This document shows positions 28,694 to 38,258 of a stretch of 64,000 bases of DNA, in pieces; position 1 is the first letter of the stretch, and each line of letters opens with the position of its first letter. The stretch is taken from the NCBI RefSeq assembly GCF_035325925.1, contig NZ_DAOKZA010000017.1:1-64000 (forward strand), in the 5' to 3' direction. A program made the translations under genes and the position numbers. The notes beneath the pieces are model-generated. The model was not told the DNA's origin. It saw only the letters and a list, made by a program, of their open reading frames with translations, and searched no databases. Source of the stretch: Calidifontimicrobium sp035325925. GTDB taxonomy: Bacteria; Pseudomonadota; Gammaproteobacteria; Burkholderiales; Burkholderiaceae_C.

Positions 28694-28770
28694 GACGCCG
28701 CGGAACCGGCCGGGCCGGTCCGCTGGCGTCACCCCCACGAGGGGGGGCGGCGTCAGCCGCTGCGGGGGTG
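28694..28770 (-). repeat. Dispersed intergenic hairpin repeat, copy B (ydcS-ydcT gap)
   Basis: On the minus strand it reads C-run, GCAGCGGCTGACGCC, a C-run/G-run stem around CTCGTGGGGG, then GCCAGCGGACCGG and CCGGTTCCGCGGC. It is more diverged in its first part than copies C and E but has the same order and orientation relative to transcription. Confidence 0.65.
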
Positions 28771-28775
28771 GGCCG

Positions 28776-29945
28776 TCACCTGCCGCCGAGGATGGCGATG
28801 TAGTCGGTGACCCAGCGGTGGTAGGGCACGCAGCCGGCGCTGTGCGACTTGCACTGACTCACCGGGGTGCGCCAGAAGCTGATCTTGTCGAACGCGTCGT
28901 AGCCCTGCCTCGAGCAGCCGTCGTCACCGAGCAGCTTGTTGCCCTTGCACGCCGCCGGCACCGCGGGCACCGAGCCGAACCAGGCCGCCAGGTCGCCCTG
29001 CAGCTTCGGGTTCAGCGAGTGCTCGAGCCACAGGTAGGCGCAGTTCGGGTTCTTCGCGTCGACGTGCATCATCGTGCTGTCGGCCCAGCCGGTGGCGCCC
29101 TCGACCGGCACCACGGTGGCCACCGGGCGATTCTTCGACTTCAGGATGTTGGCCATGAACTGCCAGCTGCTCGACGCCACGACGCCCTCGTTGGTGAAGT
29201 CGTCGATCTGCACGAAGGCGTCGTGCCAGTACTTGCCCACGAGTTTGCGCTGGCCGCGCAGCAGCTCGAGGGCCGCCTTGTACTGGTCCTCGGTCAGTTC
29301 GTACGGGTCCTTGATGCCGAGCTCGGGGCGCTTCTTCATCAGGTACAGCGCCGCGTCGGCGATGTAGATCGGCCCGTCGAAGGCCTGCACGCGCCCCTTG
29401 TTGCTCTTGCCGTCGGGCAGCGTCTGCTCCTCGAAGACCACGCCCCAGCTGGTCGGCGGCTTGTCCTTGAAGACGTTGGTGTTGTACATCAGCACGTTCC
29501 AGCCCCACTGGTACGGCACGCCGTAGTGCGTGTTGCCCTCGTAGTGCCAGGGGGCCTTCTGCAGCCGCGGGTCGATGTGCTTGTAGCTCGGGATCAGGCC
29601 GACGTTGATCGGCTGCACCTTCTTGCCGCGGATCAGCCGCGTACTCGCGTCGCCCGACGCCGTGACGAGGTCGAAGCCGCCCTCGTTCATCAGCGCGACC
29701 ATCTCGTCCGACGTGCCGGCGGTCTTCACGTTGACCTTGCAGCCGGTCTTCTTCTCGAAGTCGGTGACCCAGTCGAAGTTCTTGTCGGTCGCGCCGCGCT
29801 CGATGTAGCCGGGCCAGGCGACGATGTCGACGCGGCCCTCGCCCTTGCCGAGCTTCTGCAGCGCGCCTTTCTGTGCCAGCGCCGGGGTGGCCAGCGCCAC
29901 GGCAGCGGTCAGGGCCAGCCAGCGGATTGCACAAGGTCGATTCAT
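28776..29945 (-). CDS. ydcS: Polyamine-type periplasmic binding protein (YdcS-like)
   Basis: The 389-residue protein has a Sec signal peptide ending ATPALAQ-K and a binding-protein core with VDIVAWPGYIERG, VTDFEKKTGCKVNVK, GGFDLVTASGDASTRLI and VPYQWGWNVLMYN, as in YdcS/PotD-like proteins. The start at 29945 is preferred because GGAGG precedes it and the signal peptide begins there; an upstream in-frame extension is not credible. It captures the substrate for YdcTUV. E. coli YdcS is also reported to act in poly-hydroxybutyrate synthesis, which cannot be judged here. Confidence 0.9.
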   Translation of the reverse strand: MNRPCAIRWLALTAAVALATPALAQKGALQKLGKGEGRVDIVAWPGYIERGATDKNFDWVTDFEKKTGCKVNVKTAGTSDEMVALMNEGGFDLVTASGDASTRLIRGKKVQPINVGLIPSYKHIDPRLQKAPWHYEGNTHYGVPYQWGWNVLMYNTNVFKDKPPTSWGVVFEEQTLPDGKSNKGRVQAFDGPIYIADAALYLMKKRPELGIKDPYELTEDQYKAALELLRGQRKLVGKYWHDAFVQIDDFTNEGVVASSSWQFMANILKSKNRPVATVVPVEGATGWADSTMMHVDAKNPNCAYLWLEHSLNPKLQGDLAAWFGSVPAVPAACKGNKLLGDDGCSRQGYDAFDKISFWRTPVSQCKSHSAGCVPYHRWVTDYIAILGGR

Positions 29946-30487
29946 GGATGCCTCCAAGGTTGTCGTCGCGGACGCTCGCAACGGTCGATCGTCGTCGGTC
30001 GGCGCACATCGCCACCGCTGCGCGACGTTAGCTGTCACCCCCGCCCATGTGAAATTCATTAATGCCGCGCCAAGCTATCGCATGACGAGATAGCTAGGGT
30101 TTGTGCCCACTATTTCGCGAGCGCGGTGCGCCAAGTCGGTGCGCGAATCGCCCCGATCAGGGCGAAGTGGCCGTGCTGGTGCTGTCAGCCCAACGCCGGG
30201 GCGCCGCGTTGAGGCTTCAGGGCGGCCCCGACTTGACGGCGGTGGGGCCGGCAGGGCATGGTCCTTGCTGGGAGTCGGGCAGGAACAGGCGCACAAAGTG
30301 CACGTTGCTCGCCCGATGCGGCGACGGCCGATCGACGAAGCTGGAGACGAGCGCACGCTGGACCGCACACGCTGAAGGCCGGAAAGCTCTGATGGCGCCT
30401 GGGCCCGTACAGCCGGGACTTCATCAGAACTTCCCAGACACGCGGGGCCGGGGATCGCCCGTGTGTCTTCCGAATCAGGAGGTCCGC
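29946..30487. promoter_or_regulatory. 542-base divergent regulatory region, ydcS / prkA
   Basis: No gene is visible. The ydcS-proximal part contains a minus-strand CATTAAT element (30057-30063), a possible -10, with the palindrome at 30073-30095 just upstream. The prkA-proximal 380 bases are GC-rich with only spurious reading frames, suggesting a long 5' leader for prkA. AGGAGG (30477-30482) is the prkA ribosome site. I see no clear sigma-70 or sigma-54 promoter for prkA. Confidence 0.5.
30073..30095. promoter_or_regulatory. Candidate operator palindrome upstream of ydcS
   Basis: AGCTATC, nine bases, then GATAGCT: perfect 7-base arms. It sits just upstream of a possible minus-strand -10 for ydcS, where a repressor or activator would act. 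The binding protein is unknown. Confidence 0.4.
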
Positions 30488-32410
30488 ATGGACGTGATCA
30501 GCCGGCTCAAGGATCGATACGAACGCTTGCGCGAGGAAGAACTCTCGCTCGAGGACTACCTCGCCGAGTGCAAGCGCAACCCGCTGGCCTACGCCACCGC
30601 CGCCGAGCGCATGCTGCAGGCGATCGGCGAGCCGCAGATGGTCGACACGCGCAACGACCCGCGCCTGTCTCGCATCTTCGCCAACAAGATCATCAAGATC
30701 TACCCGGCCTTCGCCGAGTTCTACGGCATGGAGGACTCGATCGAGCAGGTCGTGTCCTACTTCCGCCACGCGGCGCAGGGGCTGGAGGAGAAGAAGCAGA
30801 TCCTCTACCTGCTCGGGCCGGTGGGTGGCGGCAAGAGCTCGATCGCCGAGCGCCTGAAGCAGCTGATGGAGCAGGTGCCGTTCTACGCGATCAAGGGGTC
30901 GCCGGTGAACGAGTCGCCGCTGGGCCTGTTCGACCCGGTCGAGGACGGGCCGATCCTGGACAAGGAGTACGGCATCCCGCCGCGCTACCTGAACCGCATC
31001 CTGTCGCCGTGGGCGGTCAAGCGGCTCGAGGAGTTCGGCGGCGACATCCGCAGGTTCCGCGTCGTCAAGCGGCACCCGTCGATCCTCAAGCAGATCGCGA
31101 TCAGCAAGACCGAGCCGGGCGACGAGAACAACCAGGACATCAGCTCGCTGGTCGGCAAGGTCGACATCCGCAAGCTCGAGACCTACGCGCAGGACGACCC
31201 CGACGCCTACAGCTACTCGGGCGGGCTGTGCCTAGCCAACCAAGGCCTGCTCGAGTTCGTCGAGATGTTCAAGGCGCCGATCAAAGTGCTGCACCCGCTG
31301 CTGACCGCCACGCAGGAGGGCAACTTCAAGGGCACCGAGGGGTTCGGCGCGATCCCCTTCGACGGCGTGATCCTCGCGCACAGCAACGAAAGCGAGTGGA
31401 AGGCGTTCCGCAACAACAAGAACAACGAGGCCTTCCTCGACCGCATCTACATCGTCAAGGTGCCGTACTGCCTGCGTGTGTCGGAAGAGGTGAAGATCTA
31501 CGACAAGCTGATCCGCCACTCGTCGCTGGCCGACGCCACCTGCGCGCCGGGCACGCTGAAGATGATGGCGCAGTTCTCGGTGCTCACGCGGCTGAAGGAG
31601 CCCGAGAACAGCTCGATCTTCAGCAAGATGCTGGTCTACGACGGCGACAACCTCAAGGACACCGACCCGCGCGCGAAGAGCATCCAGGAGTACCGCGACT
31701 ACGCCGGCGTCGATGAAGGCATGAGCGGCGTGTCGACGCGTTTCGCGTTCAAGATCCTGTCGAAGGTGTTCAACTTCGACAGCCAGGAAGTCGCGGCCAA
31801 CCCGGTGCACCTGATGTACGTGCTCGAGCAGCAGATCGAGCGCGAGCAGTTCCCGCCCGAGCTCGAGCAGAAGTACATCGGATTCATCAAGGAGCAGCTC
31901 GCGCCGCGCTACGCCGAGTTCATCGGCAAGGAGATCCAGACCGCCTACCTCGAGAGCTACTCCGAATACGGGCAGAACATCTTCGACCGCTACGTGACCT
32001 ACGCCGACTACTGGATCCAGGACCACGAGTACCGCGACACCGACACCGGCGAGGTGTTCGACCGCGCGGCGCTGAACGCCGAGCTCGAGAAGATCGAGAA
32101 GCCCGCCGGCATCGCCAACCCGAAGGACTTCCGCAACGAGATCGTCAACTTCGTGCTGCGCGCGCGCGCCAGCAACCAGGGCAAGAACCCGAACTGGACC
32201 AGCTACGAGAAGCTGCGCACCGTGATCGAGAAGAAGATGTTCTCGAACACCGAGGAGCTGCTGCCGGTGATCAGCTTCAACGCCAAGGCCAGCGCCGACG
32301 AGGCCAAGAAGCACGAGGACTTCGTGACCCGCATGGTCGCCAAGGGCTACACGCCCAAGCAGGTGCGCCTGCTGTGCGAGTGGTACCTGCGTGTGAGGAA
32401 GAGTTCATGA
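30488..32410 (+). CDS. prkA: Serine protein kinase PrkA (YeaG)
   Basis: The 640-residue protein has an AAA-like N-terminal domain with P-loop LLGPVGGGKSS (about residues 108-118), the conserved IKGSPVNESPLGLFDP and GVILAHSNESEW blocks, and a C-terminal kinase-like region. This layout is diagnostic of PrkA/YeaG. In enterobacteria it acts in nitrogen starvation and stationary-phase adaptation. It heads the conserved prkA-yeaH-spoVR operon. AGGAGG lies five bases before the ATG. A repeat copy separates it from yeaH. Confidence 0.95.
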   Translation: MDVISRLKDRYERLREEELSLEDYLAECKRNPLAYATAAERMLQAIGEPQMVDTRNDPRLSRIFANKIIKIYPAFAEFYGMEDSIEQVVSYFRHAAQGLEEKKQILYLLGPVGGGKSSIAERLKQLMEQVPFYAIKGSPVNESPLGLFDPVEDGPILDKEYGIPPRYLNRILSPWAVKRLEEFGGDIRRFRVVKRHPSILKQIAISKTEPGDENNQDISSLVGKVDIRKLETYAQDDPDAYSYSGGLCLANQGLLEFVEMFKAPIKVLHPLLTATQEGNFKGTEGFGAIPFDGVILAHSNESEWKAFRNNKNNEAFLDRIYIVKVPYCLRVSEEVKIYDKLIRHSSLADATCAPGTLKMMAQFSVLTRLKEPENSSIFSKMLVYDGDNLKDTDPRAKSIQEYRDYAGVDEGMSGVSTRFAFKILSKVFNFDSQEVAANPVHLMYVLEQQIEREQFPPELEQKYIGFIKEQLAPRYAEFIGKEIQTAYLESYSEYGQNIFDRYVTYADYWIQDHEYRDTDTGEVFDRAALNAELEKIEKPAGIANPKDFRNEIVNFVLRARASNQGKNPNWTSYEKLRTVIEKKMFSNTEELLPVISFNAKASADEAKKHEDFVTRMVAKGYTPKQVRLLCEWYLRVRKSS

Positions 32411-32500
32411 ACCCCCCCCGAAGGGGCCTTCGGCCGCCTCCCCCCCAGGGGGGCGCCGCCAGCGGCCCGGCGAAGCCGGTTCCGCGGCGGCGGCTCGGCT
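32411..32500 (+). repeat. Dispersed intergenic hairpin repeat, copy C (prkA-yeaH gap)
   Basis: It begins at the prkA stop codon. Parts in order: CCCC-GAAGGGG, a TTCGGCCGCC segment, C-run/G-run stem, then GCGCCGCCAGCGG and CCGGCGAAGCCGG followed by CCGCGGCGGC. It is one of the two best-preserved copies and oriented with transcription. Confidence 0.75.
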
Positions 32501-32520
32501 AGATCGCAGGACTGCAACCC

Positions 32521-33801
32521 ATGGCGCTTCAATCAATCATCGACCGGCGGCTGGCGGGCAAGAACAAGTCGATCGGCAACCGCGAACGCTTCCTGCGCCG
32601 CTACAAGGACAAGATCCGCGAGGCGGTCAAGCGCGCGGTCGACGGGCGCGGCATCCGCGACATGGAGCGCGCCGAGGACATCTCGATCCCGAAGAAGGAC
32701 CTCTCCGAACCGGTGTTCCACCACGGCCAGGGCGGCGTGCGCGAGACCGTGCACCCCGGCAACAAGGAGTACCTGAAGGGCGACCGCATCGAGCGCCCGA
32801 AGGGCGGCGGGGGCGGCGGCAGCGGCAAGGGGCAGGCCAGCGACTCGGGCGAGGGCGAGGACGACTTCGTCTTCACGCTGAGCAAGGAAGAGTTCATGCA
32901 GGTCTTCTTCGAGGACCTGGCGCTGCCGCACCTGGTGCGCACGCAGCTCGCCGAGACGCCGGAGTGGAAGTACCACCGCGCCGGCTTCACCAGCGACGGC
33001 ACGCCGAACAACCTGCACGTGGTGCGCTCGATGCGCGGCGCGATCGGCCGGCGCATCGCGATCGGCTCGGGCGGCCGGCGCGAGTTGCGCGAGATGGAAG
33101 AGCGGCTCGCCGAGCTGCAGCGCTTCCCCGACGGCCGCGACGACGAGATCGCCGCGCTGAAGGCCGAGGTCGAGGCGCTGCGCAGCCGCCTGGCGCGCAT
33201 TCCCTACCTCGACCCGATCGACCTGCGTTTCCGCAACCGCGTGCGCGTGCCGGTGCCGACCTCGAAGGCGGTGATGTTCTGCCTGATGGACGTCTCGGGG
33301 TCGATGGACGAGGCGCGCAAGGACCTGGCCAAGCGCTTCTTCATCCTGCTGTACCTGTTCCTGACCAAGCACTACGAGCGCATCGACATCGTCTTCATCC
33401 GCCACCACACGCAGGCGCAGGAAGTCGACGAGCAGAACTTCTTCCACGCCACCGAGACCGGGGGCACCGTGGTGTCGTCGGCGCTCGTGCTGATGGAGGA
33501 GATCATCCGCGCGCGCTACAGCCCGAGCGAGTGGAACATCTACGGGGCGCAGGCCAGCGACGGCGACAACTGGCACCACGACAGCGGCCGCTGCCGCGAG
33601 CTGCTGGCGCAGAAGATCCTGCCGCGCACCCGTTACTACGCCTACGTGCAGGTCGCCGAGGAAGAGCAGAACCTGTGGGAGGAGTACACCCAGCTGCTCG
33701 GCACGCACCCTCACTTCGCGATGCGCAAGGCCACCGAGGCGTCGCAGATCTACCCGGTCTTCCGCGACCTGTTCAAGAAGGAAGGAGCCGCCGCGGCATG
33801 A
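32521..33801 (+). CDS. yeaH: YeaH family protein (DUF444)
   Basis: The 426-residue protein starts IIDRRLAGKNKSIGNRERFLRRYK and has a glycine-rich linker (KGGGGGGSGKG, about residues 95-105). Its C-terminal von Willebrand A-like part carries the metal-site motif FCLMDVSGSMDEARKDLAKRFF. This is the DUF444 family that always accompanies PrkA and SpoVR. Its biochemical role is not established. The stop overlaps the spoVR start (ATGA). Confidence 0.92.
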   Translation: MALQSIIDRRLAGKNKSIGNRERFLRRYKDKIREAVKRAVDGRGIRDMERAEDISIPKKDLSEPVFHHGQGGVRETVHPGNKEYLKGDRIERPKGGGGGGSGKGQASDSGEGEDDFVFTLSKEEFMQVFFEDLALPHLVRTQLAETPEWKYHRAGFTSDGTPNNLHVVRSMRGAIGRRIAIGSGGRRELREMEERLAELQRFPDGRDDEIAALKAEVEALRSRLARIPYLDPIDLRFRNRVRVPVPTSKAVMFCLMDVSGSMDEARKDLAKRFFILLYLFLTKHYERIDIVFIRHHTQAQEVDEQNFFHATETGGTVVSSALVLMEEIIRARYSPSEWNIYGAQASDGDNWHHDSGRCRELLAQKILPRTRYYAYVQVAEEEQNLWEEYTQLLGTHPHFAMRKATEASQIYPVFRDLFKKEGAAAA

Positions 33802-35351
33802 AGTACGCGCCCCGCCTGTCGCTCGATGCCCCGCTGCCGGCGCCGGCGCGGCCCGACGAGCCGCTGCCCGGCCCCAGCGACTGGTCCTTCGAGCTGATCG
33901 AGCGCTACCACGACGTCATCCGTCGCACCGCCGAGCGCTTCGGGCTGGACACCTACCCGAACCAGCTCGAGATCATCACCGCCGAGCAGATGATGGACGC
34001 CTATGCCAGCGTGGGCATGCCGGTCAACTACAGGCACTGGAGCTACGGCAAGGAGTTCATCGCCACCGAGAAGCAGTACCGCCGTGGCCACATGGGGCTG
34101 GCCTACGAGATCGTCATCAACTCGAATCCCTGCATCGCCTACCTGATGGAGGAGAACACGATGGCGATGCAGGCGCTGGTGATCGCGCACGCCGCCTACG
34201 GGCACAACAGCTTCTTCAAGGGCAACTACCTGTTCCGCATGTGGACCGACGCGTCGGCGATCATCGATTACCTGGTCTACGCGAAGAACTACGTCACGGA
34301 GTGCGAGGAGCGCCACGGGCTCGACGCCGTCGAGGAGTTCCTCGACTCGTGCCACGCACTGGCCAACCACGGCGTCGACCGCTACCGTCGCCCGCAGCGC
34401 AAGACGCTGGCGCAGGAGCTCGCCGAGCGCAAGGACCGCGAGGCCTACGCGCAGCAGCAGGTCAACGACCTGTGGCGCACGCTGCCGCGGCGCAGCGAGA
34501 AGGACGACGGCGCGCCCGAGACGCGGCGCTTCCCCGAGGAACCGCAGGAGAACCTGCTGTACTTCATCGAGAAGAACGCGCCACTGCTCGAACCCTGGCA
34601 GCGCGAGATCGTGCGCATCGTGCGCAAGATCTCGCAGTACTTCTATCCGCAGCGCCAGACGCAGGTCATGAACGAGGGGTGGGCCACGTTCTGGCACTAC
34701 AGGCTGCTGAACACGATGTACGACGACGGCTTCCTGACCGACGGCGTGATGATCGAGTGGCTCAAGTCGCACACCAACGTGATCTACCAGCCGCCCGTGG
34801 GTCACCGCGCGTACTCGGGTCTGAACCCGTATGCGCTGGGCTTTGCGATGTACACCGACCTCAAGCGCATCTGCGAGGCGCCCACCGACGAGGACCGCCA
34901 CTGGTTCCCCGACGTCGCCGGCAAGCCCTGGCTGCCGACGCTCGACCACGCGATGCGCAACTTCAAGGACGAGAGCTTCGTCGGCCAGTACCTCAGCCCC
35001 AAGCTGATGCGCGACTTCCGCCTGTTCGCGATCACCGACGACGAGGACGAGCCCGAGCTCGAGGTCAGCGCGATCCACGACGAGACGGGCTACCGCCGCG
35101 TGCGCGAGATGCTGTCGCGCCAGTACGACCTCGGCTCGCGCGAGCCGAACATCCAGGTGTGGAACGTCAACCTGCGCGGCGACCGCGCGCTGACGCTACG
35201 CCACCAGCAGCACAACGACCGTCCGCTGGCCGAGAGCGCGCACGAGGTGCTCAGGCACGTCGCGCGGTTGTGGGGCTTCCCGGTGCTGCTCGAGAGCGTC
35301 GACGGCCGCGGTGACGTGACCAAGCGCTGGTCGGTGACGCCGGCGGCCTGA
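33798..35351 (+). CDS. spoVR: SpoVR family protein (YcgB)
   Basis: The 517-residue protein has the family's YHDVIRRTAERFGLDTYPNQLEIITAEQMMDAY start, MAMQALVIAHAAYGHNSFFKGN, NEGWATFWHYR and VGHRAYSGLNPYALGF. SpoVR is required for spore cortex formation in Bacillus; in non-spore-formers it is a stationary-phase protein of unknown activity. It completes the coupled prkA-yeaH-spoVR module. Confidence 0.93.
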   Translation: MKYAPRLSLDAPLPAPARPDEPLPGPSDWSFELIERYHDVIRRTAERFGLDTYPNQLEIITAEQMMDAYASVGMPVNYRHWSYGKEFIATEKQYRRGHMGLAYEIVINSNPCIAYLMEENTMAMQALVIAHAAYGHNSFFKGNYLFRMWTDASAIIDYLVYAKNYVTECEERHGLDAVEEFLDSCHALANHGVDRYRRPQRKTLAQELAERKDREAYAQQQVNDLWRTLPRRSEKDDGAPETRRFPEEPQENLLYFIEKNAPLLEPWQREIVRIVRKISQYFYPQRQTQVMNEGWATFWHYRLLNTMYDDGFLTDGVMIEWLKSHTNVIYQPPVGHRAYSGLNPYALGFAMYTDLKRICEAPTDEDRHWFPDVAGKPWLPTLDHAMRNFKDESFVGQYLSPKLMRDFRLFAITDDEDEPELEVSAIHDETGYRRVREMLSRQYDLGSREPNIQVWNVNLRGDRALTLRHQQHNDRPLAESAHEVLRHVARLWGFPVLLESVDGRGDVTKRWSVTPAA

Positions 35352-35382
35352 GCGCGCCGCGGCGCGGCGGGGGCGCTGCGGT

Positions 35383-36087
35383 TCAACGCCCGGCGGCGTC
35401 GGCGCGGCACAGCTCCCAGACCCACGCCGGCGGCAGGTTGTGCCAGATCGTGCGCCGGCACCGCCACACCAGCGGCGCCGAGGCCTCGGGCTCGAACGGC
35501 GCGCGCGGCTGGTAGGTGTATTGGACCAGGCGTCGGCGCGGGTCGGCGAGCAGGAACCGTTCGATCGCCGCGCGCGTGCGCGCGTGCCAGTACGGCGGCA
35601 GCGACCGGAACGGCAGCGACGACACCAGCACCACCGCCTCGTCGGTCGCCGCCAGCTGTTGCAGCACCTCGTCGGCCGGGGCGCAGTGCACGTCGACACC
35701 GGGGAAGCGCCGCGACAGCGCGGCGGCCCAGTGCGGGTCGATCTCGACCGCGGTGAGCGTCGCGGCGGCGTGCCGTTCGAGCAGCGCGGCGGTCACCGCG
35801 CCGGTGCCCGCGCCGAGCTCGACGACACGCCCGGCCCCCTCGGCGGCCACCGCCATTGCGCGCGCCAGCCGCGTCGACGACGGCGCCACCGCGCCGACCA
35901 TGCCGCGGCGCGCCACCGCGTGCCAGACGAAGGCACCGGCCGCCGCCTGCAGGCGGCGCCGCACCTTGCGGCTGCGCGGGTCCGACCACAAGCGCGCCAG
36001 CATGCGACGCGTCATGCGCGATCGCGCGTCGAACGGTGCACCCTGCGTCGTCTTGGCATCCACTCGCGGCTTCCCCTTCGCTGACAC
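35383..36087 (-). CDS. SAM-dependent methyltransferase, phospholipid N-methyltransferase-like
   Basis: The 234-residue protein has SAM motif VVELGAGTGAVTAALL, acidic loop LTAVEIDPHWA and the preceding GAVAPSSTRLARAM. The GA-x-x-PSS-x-x-LAR-x-M pattern is characteristic of PmtA-type enzymes that methylate phosphatidylethanolamine towards phosphatidylcholine. VLVSSLPFRSLP stands in the usual catalytic loop. An rRNA dimethyltransferase-like enzyme is the main alternative. The start is unsure: GTG at 36087, with ATG at 36015 possible. Confidence 0.55.
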   Translation of the reverse strand: MSAKGKPRVDAKTTQGAPFDARSRMTRRMLARLWSDPRSRKVRRRLQAAAGAFVWHAVARRGMVGAVAPSSTRLARAMAVAAEGAGRVVELGAGTGAVTAALLERHAAATLTAVEIDPHWAAALSRRFPGVDVHCAPADEVLQQLAATDEAVVLVSSLPFRSLPPYWHARTRAAIERFLLADPRRRLVQYTYQPRAPFEPEASAPLVWRCRRTIWHNLPPAWVWELCRADAAGR

Positions 36088-36141
36088 GCCGGGCCCGACG
36101 GTACCACCGCGGCGTCACGATGGCGCCGCGGCAGGTGCGGG

Positions 36142-37560
36142 TCACAGGGCAAAGATCTTCCCCGGATTCATGATGTTCTTCGGGTCGAGCGCGCGCTTGA
36201 CCTGGCGCATCATCTCGACCGCGCCAGCGCCTGCCTCGTCGACGAGGAAGCCCATCTTGTGCAGCCCCACGCCGTGCTCGCCGCTGCAGGTGCCCTCCAG
36301 CCGCAGCGCGCGCTGCACCATCTGCAGGCTCAGGCGCTCGGCGGTGGCGCGCTGCTCGGGGCGGTCGGGGTCGATCAGGTAACCGAGGTGGAAGTTGCCG
36401 TCGCCGACGTGGCCGACGATGAAGTACGGCAGCCCGGCCTCGTCGGCTTCGCGACGGCTGTCGTTGATGCTCTCGGCCAGGCGCGAGATCGGAACGCAGG
36501 TGTCGGTGGTCACGCAGCGGCACCCGGGCCGGGTCTGCAGCGCGGCGAAGTAGGCGTGGTGGCGCGCGGTCCACAGCCGCGTGCGCTCCTCAGGGGTGGT
36601 GGCCCACTGGAATTCCTCGCCGCCGTGCTCGCGGGCGATCGCCTGCACGATCTCGGCCTGCTCCTTCACGCCGGCCTCGCTGCCGTGGAACTCCATCAGC
36701 AGCATCGGCTGCTCGCGCAGGTTCAGGCGGTCGTGGCGGTTGACGGCGCGCACCGAGTTCGCGTCGAGCAACTCGCAGCGCGCGATCGGCACACCCATCT
36801 GGATCACCTGGATCGTCGCGTCGACCGCCTCGGCGATGCCGGGGAAGTGGCAGACCGCCGCGCTCACCGCCTCGGGCAGGGGGTACAGCCTCAGCGTCAC
36901 CTCGGTCATCACGCCCAGCGTGCCCTCGCTGCCGACGAACAGGCGCGTGAGGTCGTAGCCGGCACTCGACTTCTTCGCCCGCGTGCCGGTGCGGATCACC
37001 TCGCCCGACGCGGTGACCACCGTGAGCGCCAGCACGTTCTCGCGCATCGTGCCGTAGCGCACCGCGTTCGTGCCGCTGGCGCGCGTGGCGGCCATGCCGC
37101 CGATCGTCGCGTTGGCGCCGGGGTCGATGGGAAAGAACAGACCGGTGTCGCGGATCTCGCGGTTGAGCTGCTCGCGCGAGACGCCGGCCTCGACCGTCAC
37201 CGTCAGGTCCTCGGGGTTCAGGCGCACGATGCGGTTCATGCGCGACAGGTCGATGCTGACCCCGCCCTGCACCGCGAGCAGGTGCCCTTCGAGCGACGAG
37301 CCGACGCCGAACGGGATCACCGGCACGCCGTGCGCGGCCGCCTGCGCGACGACGAAGGCCGCCTCGTCGGTCGACTCGCAGAACACCACCACGTCGGGCG
37401 GCGTCACCGGAAACGGACTCTCGTCGCGGCCATGCTGCTCGCGCACCGCGGCGGCGGTCGAGCAGCGGTCGCCGAAGCGCGCGCGCAGCGCGTCGAGCAT
37501 CGGCGCCGGCGGCGGCCGGCGCCTGGCGGACCGCAGCACGTCGTGGGCCGGGGCATCCAT
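36142..37560 (-). CDS. FAD-linked D-lactate/glycolate dehydrogenase (GlcD/Dld family)
   Basis: The 472-residue flavoprotein has a PCMH-type FAD domain (VIPFGVGSSLEGHLLAVQGGVSIDLSRMNRIV, FFPIDPGANATIGGMAATRASGTNAVRYGTMRENVLAL) and a C-terminal domain ending CSGEHGVGLHKMGFL and LDPKNIMNPGKIF. This fits cytochrome-linked D-lactate dehydrogenases and glycolate oxidase subunit D. No GlcE/GlcF partners are adjacent, favouring a stand-alone D-2-hydroxyacid dehydrogenase feeding the respiratory chain. Confidence 0.85.
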   Translation of the reverse strand: MDAPAHDVLRSARRRPPPAPMLDALRARFGDRCSTAAAVREQHGRDESPFPVTPPDVVVFCESTDEAAFVVAQAAAHGVPVIPFGVGSSLEGHLLAVQGGVSIDLSRMNRIVRLNPEDLTVTVEAGVSREQLNREIRDTGLFFPIDPGANATIGGMAATRASGTNAVRYGTMRENVLALTVVTASGEVIRTGTRAKKSSAGYDLTRLFVGSEGTLGVMTEVTLRLYPLPEAVSAAVCHFPGIAEAVDATIQVIQMGVPIARCELLDANSVRAVNRHDRLNLREQPMLLMEFHGSEAGVKEQAEIVQAIAREHGGEEFQWATTPEERTRLWTARHHAYFAALQTRPGCRCVTTDTCVPISRLAESINDSRREADEAGLPYFIVGHVGDGNFHLGYLIDPDRPEQRATAERLSLQMVQRALRLEGTCSGEHGVGLHKMGFLVDEAGAGAVEMMRQVKRALDPKNIMNPGKIFAL

Positions 37561-37658
37561 CGCAGCACTCCTGGCGTGTCCGCGCGGGTTGCGCGGGTCG
37601 TCGGCCCATTCTAGGCAGGCGTCACGCCGGCGCCGCGGTGCGCTGCTAGCATCGCCGC

Positions 37659-38234
37659 ATGGCCAACCGACTGACGCAGATCGCGACGCGAACCGGCGAC
37701 GACGGCAGCACCGGCTTGGGCGACGGCACGCGCACGCGCAAGGACGCGCTGCGCGTGCAGGCGATGGGCGAGGTCGACGAGCTCAATTCGTCGATCGGCG
37801 TGCTGCTGTGCGAGCCGCTGCCCGCCGACGTGCGCGAGCTGCTGGTTGCGGTGCAGCACGAGCTGTTCAACCTCGGCGGCGAACTGTCGATCCCCGGCTA
37901 CGCGCTGCTCAAGCCCGAGGCCGTCGCGCAGCTCGACGAGGCGCTGGCGCAGCACAACGCGCAGCTGCCGCGGCTCAAGGAATTCATCCTGCCCGGCGGC
38001 ACGCGCAGCGCGGCGCTGGCGCACGTCGCGCGCACGGTGGCGCGGCGCGCCGAGCGCGGCGTCGTTGCGCTGTCGGCGCACGAGCCGGTCAACGACGCGC
38101 CGCGCCAGTACCTCAACCGGCTCAGCGATCTGCTGTTCGTGCTCGCGCGCGTGCTCAACCGCGCCAACCTCGACGGGCTCGGCGGCGACGACGTCTACTG
38201 GCACAGCGAGAAGCTGGCGCGCTCCGGCGGCTGA
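37659..38234 (+). CDS. Corrinoid adenosyltransferase, PduO type
   Basis: The 191-residue protein begins with the ATP-binding motif TRTGDDGSTGLGDGTR and has VQAMGEVDELNSSIGVLL and FILPGGTRSAALAHVARTVARRAER plus YLNRLSDLLFVLAR near the C-terminus. All are signatures of PduO-type cob(I)alamin adenosyltransferases, which make adenosylcobalamin. No cobalamin riboswitch is seen in the short upstream region. Confidence 0.92.
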   Translation: MANRLTQIATRTGDDGSTGLGDGTRTRKDALRVQAMGEVDELNSSIGVLLCEPLPADVRELLVAVQHELFNLGGELSIPGYALLKPEAVAQLDEALAQHNAQLPRLKEFILPGGTRSAALAHVARTVARRAERGVVALSAHEPVNDAPRQYLNRLSDLLFVLARVLNRANLDGLGGDDVYWHSEKLARSGG

Positions 38235-38258
38235 GCCGCCCGCGGCTCGGTCGTCACG

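Noticed and set aside
30103..30375. 90-codon frame upstream of prkA
   Set aside because: No ribosome site, Arg/Gly/Ser low complexity and no recognisable motif; treated as part of a long leader or regulatory region.
37561..37658. Cobalamin riboswitch upstream of the corrinoid adenosyltransferase
   Set aside because: The gap is under 100 bases and shows no B12-box-like sequence or suitable fold.
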